From contig OX457070.1 of the NCBI GenBank assembly GCA_949752795.1, positions 26,188,588-26,252,587 on the forward strand: 64,000 nt of DNA. The letters run 5' to 3'. Positions 1 to 11,998 of the stretch are shown here, piece after piece; position 1 is the stretch's first letter; each line of letters opens with the position of its first letter. The notes under the pieces were generated by a model. It ran no database searches and had not been told where the DNA came from. It saw nothing but the letters and a program-made list of their open reading frames with translations. A program made the translations under genes and the position numbers. The stretch comes from Hyperoodon ampullatus. Its lineage: Eukaryota; Chordata; Mammalia; Artiodactyla; Ziphiidae.

Positions 1-2655
1 ACAGGCTGTAGGTGGGTGGTGTCTAACCAGTCCACTCTTGCCCCCTTGAGCAGCATTCCATCAAGTACTATCAGCTTTGTTGTGCCCCACCTTGTCCTCA
101 TACCCACCTAGGCCTAAAATCACTGATGAGAAAATTGCACCCCAAAGAAGTGACTTAGTAGTGGTGCTGGTACCAGGACCCAGCCTGGTTCTACAACTCC
201 CAGCTGAGAAGGCCCTCCTATTACTCCCAAGGGAAACTGCTCCATTTATTGGAACTTCCCCTAGGGACTTTGATGGAAAAGAACGTTAGGCCAGAGGTGG
301 AAAGAATTAAATAAAACAATCAGAAAATCGTCCCAAACCCAGGACCCAAACATAATCGGGTACTAACAGAGAGCTCATTTTCTTTACTTGCTCCTATTTT
401 TTATCTGGTCCTCAAAATGTTGTTTCCCCAGACTTAGTTCTGAGCCCCCTCCTTCCCCATTTCCACACTCTTCTTGGAGAGCACATTAATTCCTAGGCTT
501 TCAGCTATCACTGATGCATAGATGACTTCTAAGCCAGCCAGCCCTCATCTCTACTCCAGCTGAAGCCCATGGTTCTGACTAATGAACACCTCCATATGGG
601 GATGTTCACCACAATTTCAAATACAATCTATCTAAAATCAAATCATCCTTCCATATACCCAGTTTATGCTAATGGCAACCATCATTTGTTTGGTTCCCCA
701 AAATCACCTAAATAACTACAGTTCTTCTGTGGGATTCATTTTTTACCCCTCTTTCCCCCACATCCAGGCTGTCACTCACACTTACTGGATCTTACTGAAG
801 TTCTAAAGGGTCTTATCTACTCTAATTCATGGTACATCCTTTCACATACTGTGATTTTCAGTTTGTGAGCCCATCTTAAGTGGGGATTTACCTGGTCAGT
901 AATATTCTGTAGCCTGGGTTGAGGGTATGTTTCTCCTGAGCAGTTTAGTGCTTGCTTCTGCCAGGCATTCCAGGAATATCAACTGACGAAGACCAATCTT
1001 TATGTTAATTTCTTGGCTTGGGGTTCTTGTACTATGCAGGTGTTGTGAGTTTAAACTCTAACTCAAGTAGTTATAAATTCTCAGAGGCAACTCCCCCTTC
1101 TCCACCCAGGGCCCAGGTCAGGACAGACAAGCAACGTGGGAAGGTATTCCTTCCCCATACTTCCTGGGGTAAGTCACAGCACATCTTGAGCTTACATTTG
1201 TTGGTCTCAGTTCCCTTGTTTTGGTCCAAGTAGATTTCCTTCCCTTTCTTGCAAGCTCAGCTAAGCATTTCAGATGTCTGTTATGTTTTGTGAATCAGTC
1301 CATGCATTCTTTAGCAGGAGGGACTTTGGTTTATTCCACAGTATTGCTGAAAACTAAAGCCAGAAGATATTGATTCCTCTTTTAAAATATTTCCCCCATT
1401 TATCGTTTCTGTTCCTATTGCCAGCACCTCAGTCCATTCCACCCCTTCCACATACACCAAACACTTTGGCTATGACAATCACATAATAGTTGGAAGGAGC
1501 TTACACGAACATCCTGTCTGACCCCTCATTGTACAGAGTAGGAAACTGAGGCCCAAGAAGTTTGGGATTTTCTTAAGGGGACACAGATGATGAGAGACTG
1601 AAGTGGGCCTTGAACTTGGGCTTTCCAGTTCCAAGACCAGTGCATATCCATATATCCACTTGTTTCACAAGTTTTACTGAGCGCCTACCATATGTTGGGC
1701 CCATGGTTCCCAACTTTTTTACTTTCTAGTGCACCTGAGGAGTTCAATACACACACATCAGTAACAAAGCCTCGCTCAAATCCTGACTCTCACTCTGGAG
1801 AGACAGGGAAGAGTAATAAGAATCTTGATGAGGCAGGATATGGGGGAGAGTTTGACAAAGCAACCCAGAGTGCTACTTCCTCCCTCTTCACCCCAACCTC
1901 TGTGCCCTGTTTGAAACAAGCCTGCACTACACCAAACTGCTTCCTGTGGTCCCTCTGCCTCCATTCTCTCTCCTTCCGTTTCACACTACACAGCACTACT
2001 GATGTAATTTCCCTAAACCATTATTCATAGTGTTTTATCCCAAACTGACCACAATTTCCACCTTCCTACAAAAAATACATCGCACTTAAAGCCCTCCATA
2101 TCTGATACAAACTTATCATCCACCCTCCTCTGTAGTCTCTCCCTTTGCTCCGTGCTCGTTCCTCCCCCCTACGAATTGTCCAAATCCTCCCACCGTTGAG
2201 CTCCTTCAAGGGCAGAGACCTTGTCTGATCATCCACATGTGTGGCCACCATATCACTGGGCCTTCTGCCCAGCACAGCTTAAGTGCTTAATTATTGGGTT
2301 GATTGGTTGGCTAAAAGGAGAAGAGAAAAAGAGAAGGGGAAAGAGGAAGGAAGGAAGGTGATTGGAGAGCATGAAACTGGGAAAGGATCAGGAGGGAGAT
2401 GGGAAGAAGCAAGATTGAGGCACCGATGCAATCCATGGGGTCCCATGAGTAGGACCACACTTCTGGATGGTCTGTGCCTGTCTAATTCTTCCTGAGCCCA
2501 TGATTCTCTGCCTCAGGTCTGGGTCCCCAGATGTGTCTGTCATTCAGTTTTCTCTCTCCCTTTTGGCTTTTCTGGCCCACATGAAGTGGGATTCAGTTTA
2601 ACATTTTTAGAACTGTGGTTCCCATAACAACCAAGCAGGAACTGTTGTCCATGAA
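1..2655. other. Intergenic flank upstream of FBXO41
   Basis: No coding exon could be supported here on either strand. The short open frames have no recognisable protein and no splice context. Parts look like ancient mammalian repeats: a MIR-like stretch around 1475-1640 (antisense 'cattgtacagagtaggaaactgaggccc') and an L2-like pyrimidine-rich stretch around 2070-2290 ending in a 'gagctccttcaagggcagagacc' type sequence. A purine-rich run lies at 2320-2400. In human the neighbour on this side is EGR4, but none of its zinc-finger coding sequence is visible, so it should lie left of the window. Confidence 0.6.
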
Positions 2656-2659
2656 ATGT

Positions 2660-2945
2660 AGCCTGGGCACACATGCACACACACATATGCACATGTGTGC
2701 ACGTGCGCACATGCACACCCGAATACACACATAAAGTACATGCACGCCCACTTACATACACATGTGCATTCGCTCGTATATACACACCCATATGCACAAG
2801 CACACCCACATGTACACACATGCATACATTCACACGGGCATGCACTCACAAACACAATGCACACACATGTATATGCACAGATATACACCTGTATGCACGT
2901 GCACGTATGTACACATTCATGAAAACGTGTTCATACACAAGCATG
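2660..2945. repeat. Degenerate (CA)n / alternating purine-pyrimidine tract
   Basis: About 285 bases consist almost entirely of CA, CG, TG and TA steps in short variants such as acacatgcacac and cacatgtgtgcacgtgcgcac. It is a decayed dinucleotide or minisatellite array, not a clean microsatellite. Long alternating purine-pyrimidine runs like this can adopt Z-DNA under supercoiling. The open frames through it (Cys/His/Thr-rich on both strands) are by-products of the repeat. Confidence 0.85.
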
Positions 2946-2959
2946 CCTCAAATTGTTTT

Positions 2960-3300
2960 GTTCTTTAAAAAATTTATTTATTTTATTTATTTATTTTTGG
3001 CTGTGTTGGGTCTTCGTTGCTGTGCACGGGCAAGTGGGGGCTACTCTTCGTTGAGGTGTGTGGGCTTCTCACTGCGGTGGCTTCTCTTGTTGCGGAGCAT
3101 GGGCTCTAGACGCGTGGGCTTCAGTAGTTGTGGCATGTGGGCTCAGTAGTTGTGGCTTACGGGCTAGAGCACAGGCTCAGTAGTTGTGGCACACGGGCTT
3201 AGCTGCTCCACGGCATGTGGGATCTTCCGGGACCAGGGCTTGAACCTGTGTCCCCTGCATTGGCAGGCAGATTCTTAACCACTGCACCACCAGGTAAGTC
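2960..3300 (-). repeat. CHR-type tRNA-derived SINE (long form), antisense
   Basis: Read on the minus strand, this begins with a tRNA-like head (gacttacctggtggtgcagtgg) and continues through the repeated 'gccacaactactgagcc' body to an A/T-rich tail. It is flanked by a target-site duplication: cctcaaattgttttg at 2946-2960 and cctcaaattggttttg at 3301-3316. The long body with several 'actactgagcc' units matches the older CHR-1-like type. Subfamily naming is from memory. Confidence 0.9.
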
Positions 3301-3479
3301 CCTCAAATTGGTTTTGCATATTCATAGGAAGCACAGAGTGAGAACAAACATCCCTAGAAGAAAAAACAATATATGGATATTTTTGGCAATCTGCAAAAGC
3401 AGGTGGATGTAGGGAATCTTCATTTTGGCAGTGGAAGGCTCAGTGGGCTTAATACAGCAAAGGGGTGGCAGGAGGGCAC

Positions 3480-3690
3480 TGTATTCAAGCACAGACTTTG
3501 GAATTTGGTGACTTGAGTTCAAATCCTGACTGTGCTCTTTTTTGAGCTCTGAACTTTAGTTTCCCAATCTGTAAAGTGGGGATAATAATAATACCTACTC
3601 AATAGGTTTGACAATTGAATGGTATGCATAAAAATGATTAGTGTAATGCCCGGCATTTGGTTAATAGGAGCTGGTATAACTTAGGTCTTA
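3480..3690 (+). repeat. MIR SINE
   Basis: The order is typical of MIR: 'gacttgagttcaaatcctgactgtgc' (tRNA-like part), then 'ctttagtttcccaatctgtaaagtggggataataataatacct' (core), then a degenerate tail with 'taatgcccggcat'. The flanking DNA at 3317-3480 and 3690-4400 shows no gene. Confidence 0.8.
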
Positions 3691-4399
3691 GGAGAAGTGA
3701 TTTCTTATTTGCTCAATCTAAGACTTTCTTGAGGAGGAAGGAAATTCAGGAGCTAGGGGTAGGAACAGAAGATGTGGGGGAGGAGGGAAGTTTGAACTGA
3801 CTGGCTTGGGTCCTTATTAAATTTGCCTTTCTTCAAAAGCCACCTGACAACTCTACAAATTATCCCTCCAGATACTAAATGCCCAATGTCCCTGCCTTAG
3901 CAGGAATAGGATGGGGTCAAGGAAAGTCCCCATCAGCCTCGTTTATTGGAAAATCCTGGGGCTATGCTGGATTTCTGTTCTGCTGCAGCTGTACGACCCC
4001 TAGTGGTCTTGGACCTCAACTCTGCCCAAGCCAGTTTCTTTGACGTTGTCCAAGCACTACCCCTAGCCTGAAATGCCATTTCTTCTTTTCCTCATCCAAA
4101 GCTCAGTTCATCTCAGCCCTGGGCTTAGTAGCCCCAACACCCTATCTGATTTACCCACTGCAGCCCTGTAAACTTCCTCCAAGCCCAGGACAGTCAGATT
4201 GCTCCTGCTTCAACAGCTGGATGGGCCTTAAGCCAAGGGCGGGCCCTCTAGGTGCTCCAGTCCCAGGGAGCCAGGCTTCTCCCCTAACCAAGTTTGAGGT
4301 GGGAGTGGGTGGGAAGGAACCAGGGCCGGAGCCCACTGTCCCTTTCTTCCTCCGCCAGGTCGCGGATAGGATTTGTGACGGGGACACGTGCTCCTAGAT

Positions 4400-5460
4400 G
4401 GCACCCTTAAGGGCAGGATTGGGTCCGGGACATGACGGAGTCTGACCGAAGACACTCCTAGTTCCCGTGGTTCCCTAGGGATGCCCAGAGGGGACTGACA
4501 CAGGCAGTCTCCGCGGAGACTGTGTCTCGGACCCGGGGTCGCTGATTGCACACCCAGGCGCGCGTCCCAGTAGGCTGCATAGAGCCCGTGGCGCAGATCC
4601 CAGGAGTAATGCAGCGCGCCGGCCCTCTTCCCGACCAGAATCGCCCACCCCAGGATGTGCCCCGAGTGGAAGCAGGCCCAAGCCAGAGTGGTAGGGTTAG
4701 GGCGGAGAGGTTCGGATTAAAGGTGGGCAGCCGAGGTCACAACCGGAGGTGCCCGGGGCAGGGAGAGTGCACTGGGCGGTGCCGCGACCCGGGAAGACAG
4801 GGACTCAGGAGGAGTGCGGCCGGAGAGGCCCCTGCACCCCCAGGGCGGCGCCGCGGACCCCTCCCCCACCGAAGCCACCTTCAGCGGAAAACGTGGGGTC
4901 CCGGCGCAGCCGCTTCTGGCGGTATCTGCGGCTCCCCAGCTCGCAGGAGAGCCCGCCCCGGAGGAGGGGCCGGCTCCGCCCCACCTCCTTGCCACCTCCC
5001 TCCCCCTTCCCTTCCTTTCCTCGGGCCGCGCGCCCCCTCCTCCCTCCTCCATCCTTCCCCCACCCTGTTTGTGTGCCCCTCCCGCTGCGACTGGCTGGGA
5101 GGCTTGACCGCCCCCGCCCCGAGAGGGAGGCGGGGGCGCAAGCCGCGGCGGCCACCCGAGGCTGCGGAGGGGAACGAGATCCGAGGCCCCGAGGCGGCCC
5201 TGCATCTGGCCCGGGCACGCGGGGGCTGCCTCTGCACCCCCAGCCGAGGGCCGCGGGGCCTGGCCTCGTCGCGGGGTGGAGTAGGTAAGGGCGAGTCGCG
5301 GGTGCTGCGGGACCGCTCTTATAGAGAAGGCAGGGAGGACCCCAGCCGCTGCCGCCTTCTCTTGCTTCTCTCCCACAGCCCTCTGGAGGCCGGAGAGGCT
5401 CCCGGACCGGGGCGGGGGAGGGGATTTGGGCAGGCCAGGCCAGGGCAGAGGCAAGGAAGG
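4400..5460 (+). promoter_or_regulatory. FBXO41: CpG island, probable FBXO41 promoter
   Basis: A dense run of CpG and GC-box motifs (for example cccccgcccc at about 5111-5120, gaggcgggggcgc just after) rises abruptly from AT-richer flanks. A consensus donor (gtaagg) lies at its downstream edge at 5285, and the first FBXO41 coding exon follows 13.6 kb later on the same strand, so this is the natural promoter and first exon. No TATA box was evident. Long open frames on both strands across it reflect high GC with few stop codons, not protein. The transcription start cannot be fixed from sequence alone. Confidence 0.75.
4900..5284 (+). other. FBXO41: Candidate non-coding first exon of FBXO41 (start uncertain)
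   Basis: The 3' border is proposed at 5284, because gtag|gtaagg is a strong donor within the CpG island. The 5' border is a guess; transcription could start anywhere from about 4700 to 5200. The exon would join the acceptor at 18883 (ctctcttctag), giving a transcript whose coding sequence starts in exon 2, as in human FBXO41. Additional untranslated exons in intron 1 are possible. Confidence 0.4.
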
Positions 5461-5689
5461 GGTTAATTTAAGGATTTAAAATCAGAACGATTTGGGACCA
5501 GGCTTCCCATCCCCCCTCTCGCCAGTCGCTCCTCGAGCCAGGCTGGGGGGCGGGGCGGGCTCCAGATCCCACTGGGACTCTGGACCTTGGAGAGCCGGGG
5601 CCAGAGGGAGGGAGGAGGAAGCGCGCCCTCAAACCCCAGCCCTCTCCACCTGCTTCTGAAAAGGGGTGGGGGAGGGGCTTGGTGTTGCG

Positions 5690-6060
5690 GCCTGGCTGGG
5701 CACCTGTGCGGGTGTCTGAGGGTGGGAGGGTTTGGGTGCCCCTGTGCACGTGTGATAAGTCTGGATGGTCTGGAGGTGTGCATGTGTGTGCAGGCACGTT
5801 TATGTCTCCTCATATCCCAGTGCCTCCGCCGGTGACTGTGCCCACAGTGGTCTGGATGTGTGCTCCCCACTGCATTGCTTTGCATGTGAGTGTGTGCCAC
5901 GGTGCCTGTGTGCACTTGCCACAGTCTGCCTGTGAGCAGGAGTGGGGCCTGCTCTCTCCTTAGGTTGAGTCTGCAGTGAAGGGCCCAGATGGTTTTCAGG
6001 GTGTGGATCCAGGTGCTGGAGCCATGTGTGTGTGACCTTGGGGGGTGTGTGCATGTTTGC
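5690..6060 (+). repeat. Degenerate GT-rich tract downstream of the first exon
   Basis: Repeated but imperfect units such as gtgtgcatgtgtgtgcaggcacg, gcatgtgagtgtgtgcc and gccatgtgtgtgtgacc are scattered over about 370 bases. It would be transcribed as UG-rich RNA close to the first donor of FBXO41. The array is decayed and has no constant period. Confidence 0.55.
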
Positions 6061-7414
6061 AGGAGCCTAAGAATGAGGGGGAGATTAGAACAGAAAAGGC
6101 AGTGTCAGAGCTGCCAAGAAGCAGTGGACTGGACGCAGTGACCCCTGTGGGTCTTCAGGCTATAGTGACTACTCTGGGAGCTACAGATGTTGGGCCACAG
6201 CCCCAGGTGTGGAGAGCCAGAGCCTCTGCCTTCTTGGGGGATTCAGGGGGCATTCCTTTATTCCCCAACCACAGGGACACCTCCAGCTGGCTCCCCATCC
6301 TTAAAATACCTCCTCCACCTGCTGGCAGATGTCTCCTGGAAGCACTGAGCTTAGAGTTTCATTTCTTTGGCCTGTAATGCCATCTACTAATATCCAAATC
6401 TTCCTCCCCCATTTCTGTAATTTCCACCTTCTCTGCTTTCCTGCATGTGGATTTTATATGGAAAGAGGGAGAAAGAGCTGCTGGGCCCAGAAGGCCAGGT
6501 GGGAGGGAGAGAAGATGCCAGGGGCATGGTAGAGAGTTGGGGGCAAGGGGAATGACCATCGAAAACCAAACTCTGTGAAATTCTCAATTTTGCCTGATTT
6601 GAATTTAACAGAGAAAGAGACCGAGAGAGGGAGTTTGGTGATATCCACATACTTGTTTCTAGATTTAGGGAATATTTGTTTTTGGAATATTTGTAGTGGG
6701 ACAGGGGGTCATGGTTGTGGAAAGGTAATTGCCAACCTGCCTTTGAATTCCCTGGACTTTCCTACCTCCCTGGTAGCCCACCACACCCTTTATTCATTCA
6801 TTCAACAAATACTTATTGAGTGCTACTATGGGCCAACCTATGAATATTATAGTATTGGTATGACATTCCACTCCCAACCAGAAGGAACATAGTACTGAAA
6901 CTAAGAGCATGGTTTTTGAAGTCAGTCAAATGGTACTGACTGACTGGGTTCAAATCCCAGCTTGTACTGTTTCAATTATTCACTGGTGTATAACAAACCT
7001 CTCCAGCATACAGGGGCTTAAAGCTACACTGATTTATTATTTATCATGGTCTGTGGGTTGGCTGTGACTGTGGGCTCACTTGGCCCTTCTCAGGTGCATA
7101 CAGTTGAGAGAGACTGGCTGGAAAGGAACATCAAGATGGCCTTTCATCCTCCAGGGCCTTTTCACACATGGCGTCTAATCACTCAGTAGTCTAGCTCAAG
7201 TTTTCTACATGGCAGCTGGATCCCAAGAGGAAGTATTCAAAGAGGATAAGCTCTATGGAACTGCTTATCAAACCTCTGCCTGCATCAGGCTTTAATGTCC
7301 CATTGCCCAAAGTCACATGGCCAAGCTCTGAGTCAGTGTGGGAGAGGACCGCATAAGGGCAAAAATACTGGGAGGCATGGCTCATTGGGTGCCACCAAAG
7401 CAACAGTTTGTTAA

Positions 7415-7535
7415 GTCACTTACTGGTCTTGGACCAGTGATTTGGCCACTCTGAGCCTCAATTTCCTCATCCTAAAATGGAGGTGATACTACGTACTTGG
7501 CAGCACTGTCGTGAGAACTGAGTGAAAACCATGTT
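7415..7535 (+). repeat. MIR SINE fragment
   Basis: Contains 'gttaagtcacttactggtcttggacc', 'ctctgagcctcaatttcctcatcctaaaatgg' and 'gtgagaactgagtgaaa', matching the MIR core with many substitutions. The preceding segment (6960-7400) looks like another old repeat that I cannot assign. Confidence 0.7.
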
Positions 7536-10073
7536 GTCTCACCAGAATAACTAGTAGGCCAATGTTCACTGCTTTGATTATTAGACTGCAAGCACCTTGA
7601 GAGCATTACTGTCTTAGTCATCTGTGTCCTCAGTGCCTGGCATGGGCCTTTGTGTTTGACATCTTTTTGTTGGGTGGATAAAATAGAATGAAGCAAACAA
7701 GTCCTAAGCCTTGGAGCTCTGCTAGAGCGACAGTGTTGAGAAGACACAGCAAGTTCTGACCTCCCAGTGGGTGACTTAAAGAGTTGCGGAAGCAAATGCT
7801 ATTCAAGGTGATTCTCGGATTGATTTAATTGTAACCAAATTCACCCAGTTCCATGACGATGAGTGGTGGAAGTCACTTTGGTTACATAAATCAATCAATT
7901 CATCCTCCATTATTCATTGTGATTCCTCTAAGAATATACTGAGGTCTACTGTGTGTGTGGAAGGTGTGAGGATGAGTCAGTCGCATTGCCCCTGCCCTCC
8001 AATGTATGTGAAGGGTAGGATCTGATGTGCAAACAGGTCCATGACCATCCAGTATGTGATACTTGTTACCGTGTGTGAAGAGCTATGGTGAGGAGTGATT
8101 CATGTGATGTGACTTGAGCTGGAGGAGGGGGTAGAAGGCTGCATGGAAAGGGCAGCATCTGAGCTGGGCCTGCAGAATTCACCGATTAGAGGAGGTAGGC
8201 CCGGGAAGAGGGGCCAGCATGAGCCAAGACTCAAGGATATGACATCACATGGCACTTCTCAGTGAAGCTAAGCCCCATAGGGCTCACTAAGGATGCACGT
8301 GGGAAGCGTAAGCTAGGGCTGACAAGGCTGAGTGGTGGTCAGATTCCAGTCAGCCTTGAGGGCAGGCAAGGCAGGGTGGACATTACTTCTTAGAAGATGG
8401 CCTACCTTCAGAGATGTTTTATAAGAATTAGAGTGACATGACTGGATCTCTTTTTGAGGAAACCATGAGAATTCAAAGCTGGAGGAGTTAGAGACTCCAG
8501 TTAGAAACAGTATCAATGTCCAGATAGAAGAGGATAATACGAAAAGGGCTATAGGAAAAGCAACAAATAGAGTCAAATATTTAGAAGATAGTATTGACAA
8601 AAATCAGCAACTGATGAGATCTGAGGGGGACTTTGAGAATTCAGAGATGCGTTGGGGGTTGCACCCAGGGCGCCAAGTAGACAATGAGCATGTTGGTCAA
8701 GATGGGAAGCAGGAGGAAGAAGCAGGTTTCAAGGTGAGCATTGTGGTATCATGAGTTCACTATTGGTCATATTAAGCTCTCAGCCGCCTACGTTAAAATA
8801 TCATCCATTTCGTCTTCCCTACTTGCTGCTTCTAAGAAACACTTTTAAAAAAAGAATTGCTATAAATTACAGGTCTGAGGCACTGAGTTATCCGTGCCTC
8901 AGGCTAGCGGAAGTGATGGTATAGATTAAAATTAGGTTATCTCTAAGAAGCATTTAAATATGTTCAGGTGTCTTTCATTTTCAATACTGTCTCTGATTCT
9001 CCCATGCAACCCCCTTCCCTTCACAGCTGAGCTTCCTGCGTCTACTCACTGTCTACTCACATCCTCACCTCACTCTCTTCTCAACCCACAGCAGCCAGGC
9101 TCATCAAAGTGGCCCTCTCTAAAGTCACTAGTGGACCTTTTCCACCTCTGCTCTGACCTGAGTTATCAACTCCTGTTGTTTACACTGTTTTCTTTACTCC
9201 TTCCCACTCCTTCCAACCATGACGTCCTCTCTTCCTGAAGGTTTCCTGCCAGAATTCCCATTTCTGCTGCTGGTTCTTAGGAACTTCTTGGTTCTTCTCC
9301 CTCCTCTGCCTCTCTGAGGGTCCACCTTTCCACCCCGGCTCTCCTCTCTCTGCACCCTCTCCATGGTCCTGTTCATCCACTTTTGTTTTTATGCTTAAAT
9401 TGCCAAAACTGTATTTTCAGCTCCATATTGCATATTGCAAACTATGTACCAAATATCTCTATTTCCAAGGCCCACTGGAACCTCAAACTCATGGAATCTA
9501 CAACCAAACTCACTCTCTCTCCCCCAAACCTGCCCTCATTCATTTTCCCTCCTTACTGAACCTCATCCCCATCTACATAGATGCTCAAAACTCCAAACCT
9601 GAGCCTGACCCTTGACTCCTCTCTTTCGTACCCACCGCATTCTGTCACCAAGCCTTCTCCCCTCTCCTTTCTTAATTGTTCCCAGACCCATCCTTCTCCC
9701 AATTTGCACTCCTGCTAACTTGGCTAACAATTTCCGTGTTGTGTTCCTGTAGCCTTCTTCCTGACATTGGCCCTCTGTAGTCCATTCTCTAAACTACATC
9801 TGATTAAGTCCTTGCCATCCCTTCATTCCACAAACATTTACTGAGCACTTAGCGGGCATTGTTGTTAAGTGCTGGGGAAATAGTGATCGAGAAAGACAAT
9901 GTCTCTACCCTCATGGAGTTTACATTTTCCTTCCCTGTGACAGGTATACTCTTTCTCAGTTCCTTGCCTTTGTACATGCTCTTTTGCTGCTCAGGATTGT
10001 TTCTTCCCCTCCCCAGCCTTATAATTGCCCTTCCTCACCTGACAACTCTATTTTGCTCTTCAAGAGTCAGCCT

Positions 10074-10135
10074 GCAGTGGAGGCTAACACAACATTGTAA
10101 AGCAACCATACTCCAATAAAAATTAATCATAAAGA
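10074..10135 (+). repeat. Severely 5'-truncated L1 3' tail
   Basis: Only about 60 bases of L1 3' end remain (ctaacacaacattgtaaagc then ctccaataaaaatt and an A-rich tail). They are bounded by a near-perfect duplication, aagagtcagcct at 10062-10073 and aagagtcggcct at 10136-10147, so it is a complete insertion. It landed in an older L2-like sequence. Confidence 0.85.
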
Positions 10136-10620
10136 AAGAGTCGGCCTAGATGCTACTACATCTGGGGGTTCCCCAACCCCCCCTCCAGTTCCTCAAGCTA
10201 AGTGTAGAATTCTGTGCCAGTCCCTTGCATAACATTTATCTCATGACTACACCATCCAATCCATTAGTCTGCCCCAGATCACAGGCTGCTTGAAGGCAAG
10301 GATTGGATCTTGTAGGTCTGTGTGTCCTCAACATCCCTAGCACAGCACCTGGTATAGTTCATGGCACAGAGCAGGTACTCTCTGTGTAAATGTACGTTGA
10401 ATGAATTCATGTTGGAATAGTGTTTAGGAGAGAATTCTAGGTTTGAAATACAGATTTATAAGGGTATTAGTTAAGACTTTTGATTGCAAATGACAGAAAT
10501 CCAGCCCAACCCAAATTATTTTAAGCAAAAAAGGATATGTACCAATTCATATAACTGGAAAAAAGAGGGATGAGTGGATCTTGGGCATAACTGTATGCAG
10601 GTTCTCAAAAGTGGGTGAAG

Positions 10621-10982
10621 GACTTCCCTGGTGGTGCAGTGGTTAAGAGTCCACCTGCCAATGCAGGGGACACGGGTTCAAGCCCTGGTCCGGGAAGATG
10701 CCACATGCCACGGAGCAGCTAAGCCCGTGCGCCACAACTACTGAGCCTGCGCTCTAGAGCCCGCGGGCCACAATTTCTGAGCCCACGTGCCATAACTACT
10801 GAAAACCTGCATGCCTAGAGCCCGTGCTCTGCAACAAGAGAAGCCACCTCAATGAGAAGCCCAAGGACTGCAACAAAGAGTAGCCCCTGCTCACTGCAAC
10901 TAGAGAAAGCCCATGTGCCGCAATGAAGACCCAACGTAGCCAAATAAATAAATAAATAAATAAGAAAAATATTTAAAAAAAA
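10621..10982 (+). repeat. CHR-type SINE (long form)
   Basis: Starts gacttccctggtggtgcagtgg and continues through 'gggttcaagccctggtccgggaag' and several 'ccacaactactgagcc' units to an (aaat)n and A-rich tail. The flanking duplication is perfect: aaaagtgggtgaag at 10607-10620 and 10983-10996. Same strand as FBXO41. Confidence 0.93.
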
Positions 10983-11650
10983 AAAAGTGGGTGAAGACTC
11001 TCTAACTCTTGACTAGGCTTCACTCTGAGTGTTGCCACATTTTCTCCCCACCAGTCATGGGTTTTCTCCATGTCATGGGTGGAGGTTGCAAAAGGCCATA
11101 GACAGCTTCATCATCCCTAGCATGTGATCCCAGAGAGTCAAGAGGACTCCTTAGTCTTTCATATAAATTCTCAGTGAAGGATTCAGTTGGCTCAGCCTGA
11201 GGAATCATTATGGCCAAGAAGATGGGGGTACAGTGATTGGTCAGGTCTGGGTCCACCCCACTAGGATTGGCAGCCCTGTCAGAACCACATGGAGTGGGGA
11301 GGGGTAGCTCACCAAAGAGAAGATGAGATGTTGCTATTACCAGAAGGTGAAGAAGGCTTGCTGAGCAGATAAAAATAATAATGTTCACTGCAGGAACTCT
11401 CAGTGACTACATGGTAGTGGAGGCCATGAAAATGCAAGACTATCTGTGTTTCTGGCAGAGTCAACACGTGAAAATGTGACAGTAGACAGGAGCCAGAGAA
11501 GACACACATCTGGACGTGGTTGGTCTTATTTGAGAGGACATGAAACTCACACACCGGAAAGCCTTAAAAACAAAAACAGCTAATGCTTCTGATTGAGTCT
11601 TCTACCCAAAGAAAACAACCTTGGGCTGGACTTTAAAAAAAGTAGACTTG

Positions 11651-11998
11651 GACTTTGCTGGTGGCTCAGTGGTTAAGAATCCCCCTGCCAATGCAGGGGA
11701 CACAGTTTCGAGCCCTGGTCCAGGAAGATCCCACACGCCGTGGAGCAGCTAAGCCCGTGTGCCACAACTACTGAGCCTGCACTCTAGAGCCGCAAACCAC
11801 AACTACTGAGCCCGCGTGCCACAACTACTGAAGCCCGTGTGCCTAGAGCCCGTGCTCCGCAACAAGAGAAGCCACCACAATGAGAAGCCCGCGCACCCCA
11901 ACGAAAAGTGGCTCCCACTCGCCGCAGCTAGAGAAAGCCCGCGCATAGCGACAAAGACCCAACGCAGCCAAAAACAAATAAATTAATAAATTTTTAAA
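11651..11998 (+). repeat. CHR-type SINE (long form) with extra 3' segment before its duplication
   Basis: Starts gactttgctggtggctcagtgg and has the same long body as the copy 1 kb upstream, ending aataaattaataaattttt. The upstream duplication aagtagacttg (11640-11650) recurs only at 12071-12081. Between the SINE tail and that repeat lie about 55 bases of unrelated sequence and a second poly-A run. Confidence 0.88.

Noticed and set aside
2540..3149. Cys/His/Thr-rich open frames
   Set aside because: They are translations of a CA/TG repeat and an adjoining SINE.
1..4400. EGR4, expected next to FBXO41
   Set aside because: No zinc-finger or other EGR4 coding sequence was recognised; it should lie outside the window.
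4546..5466. Long open frames on both strands across the CpG island (up to 306 codons)
   Set aside because: High GC makes stops rare; frames on both strands are equally long, composition is Arg/Pro/Gly-rich without a known domain, and the region fits a promoter with a non-coding exon.
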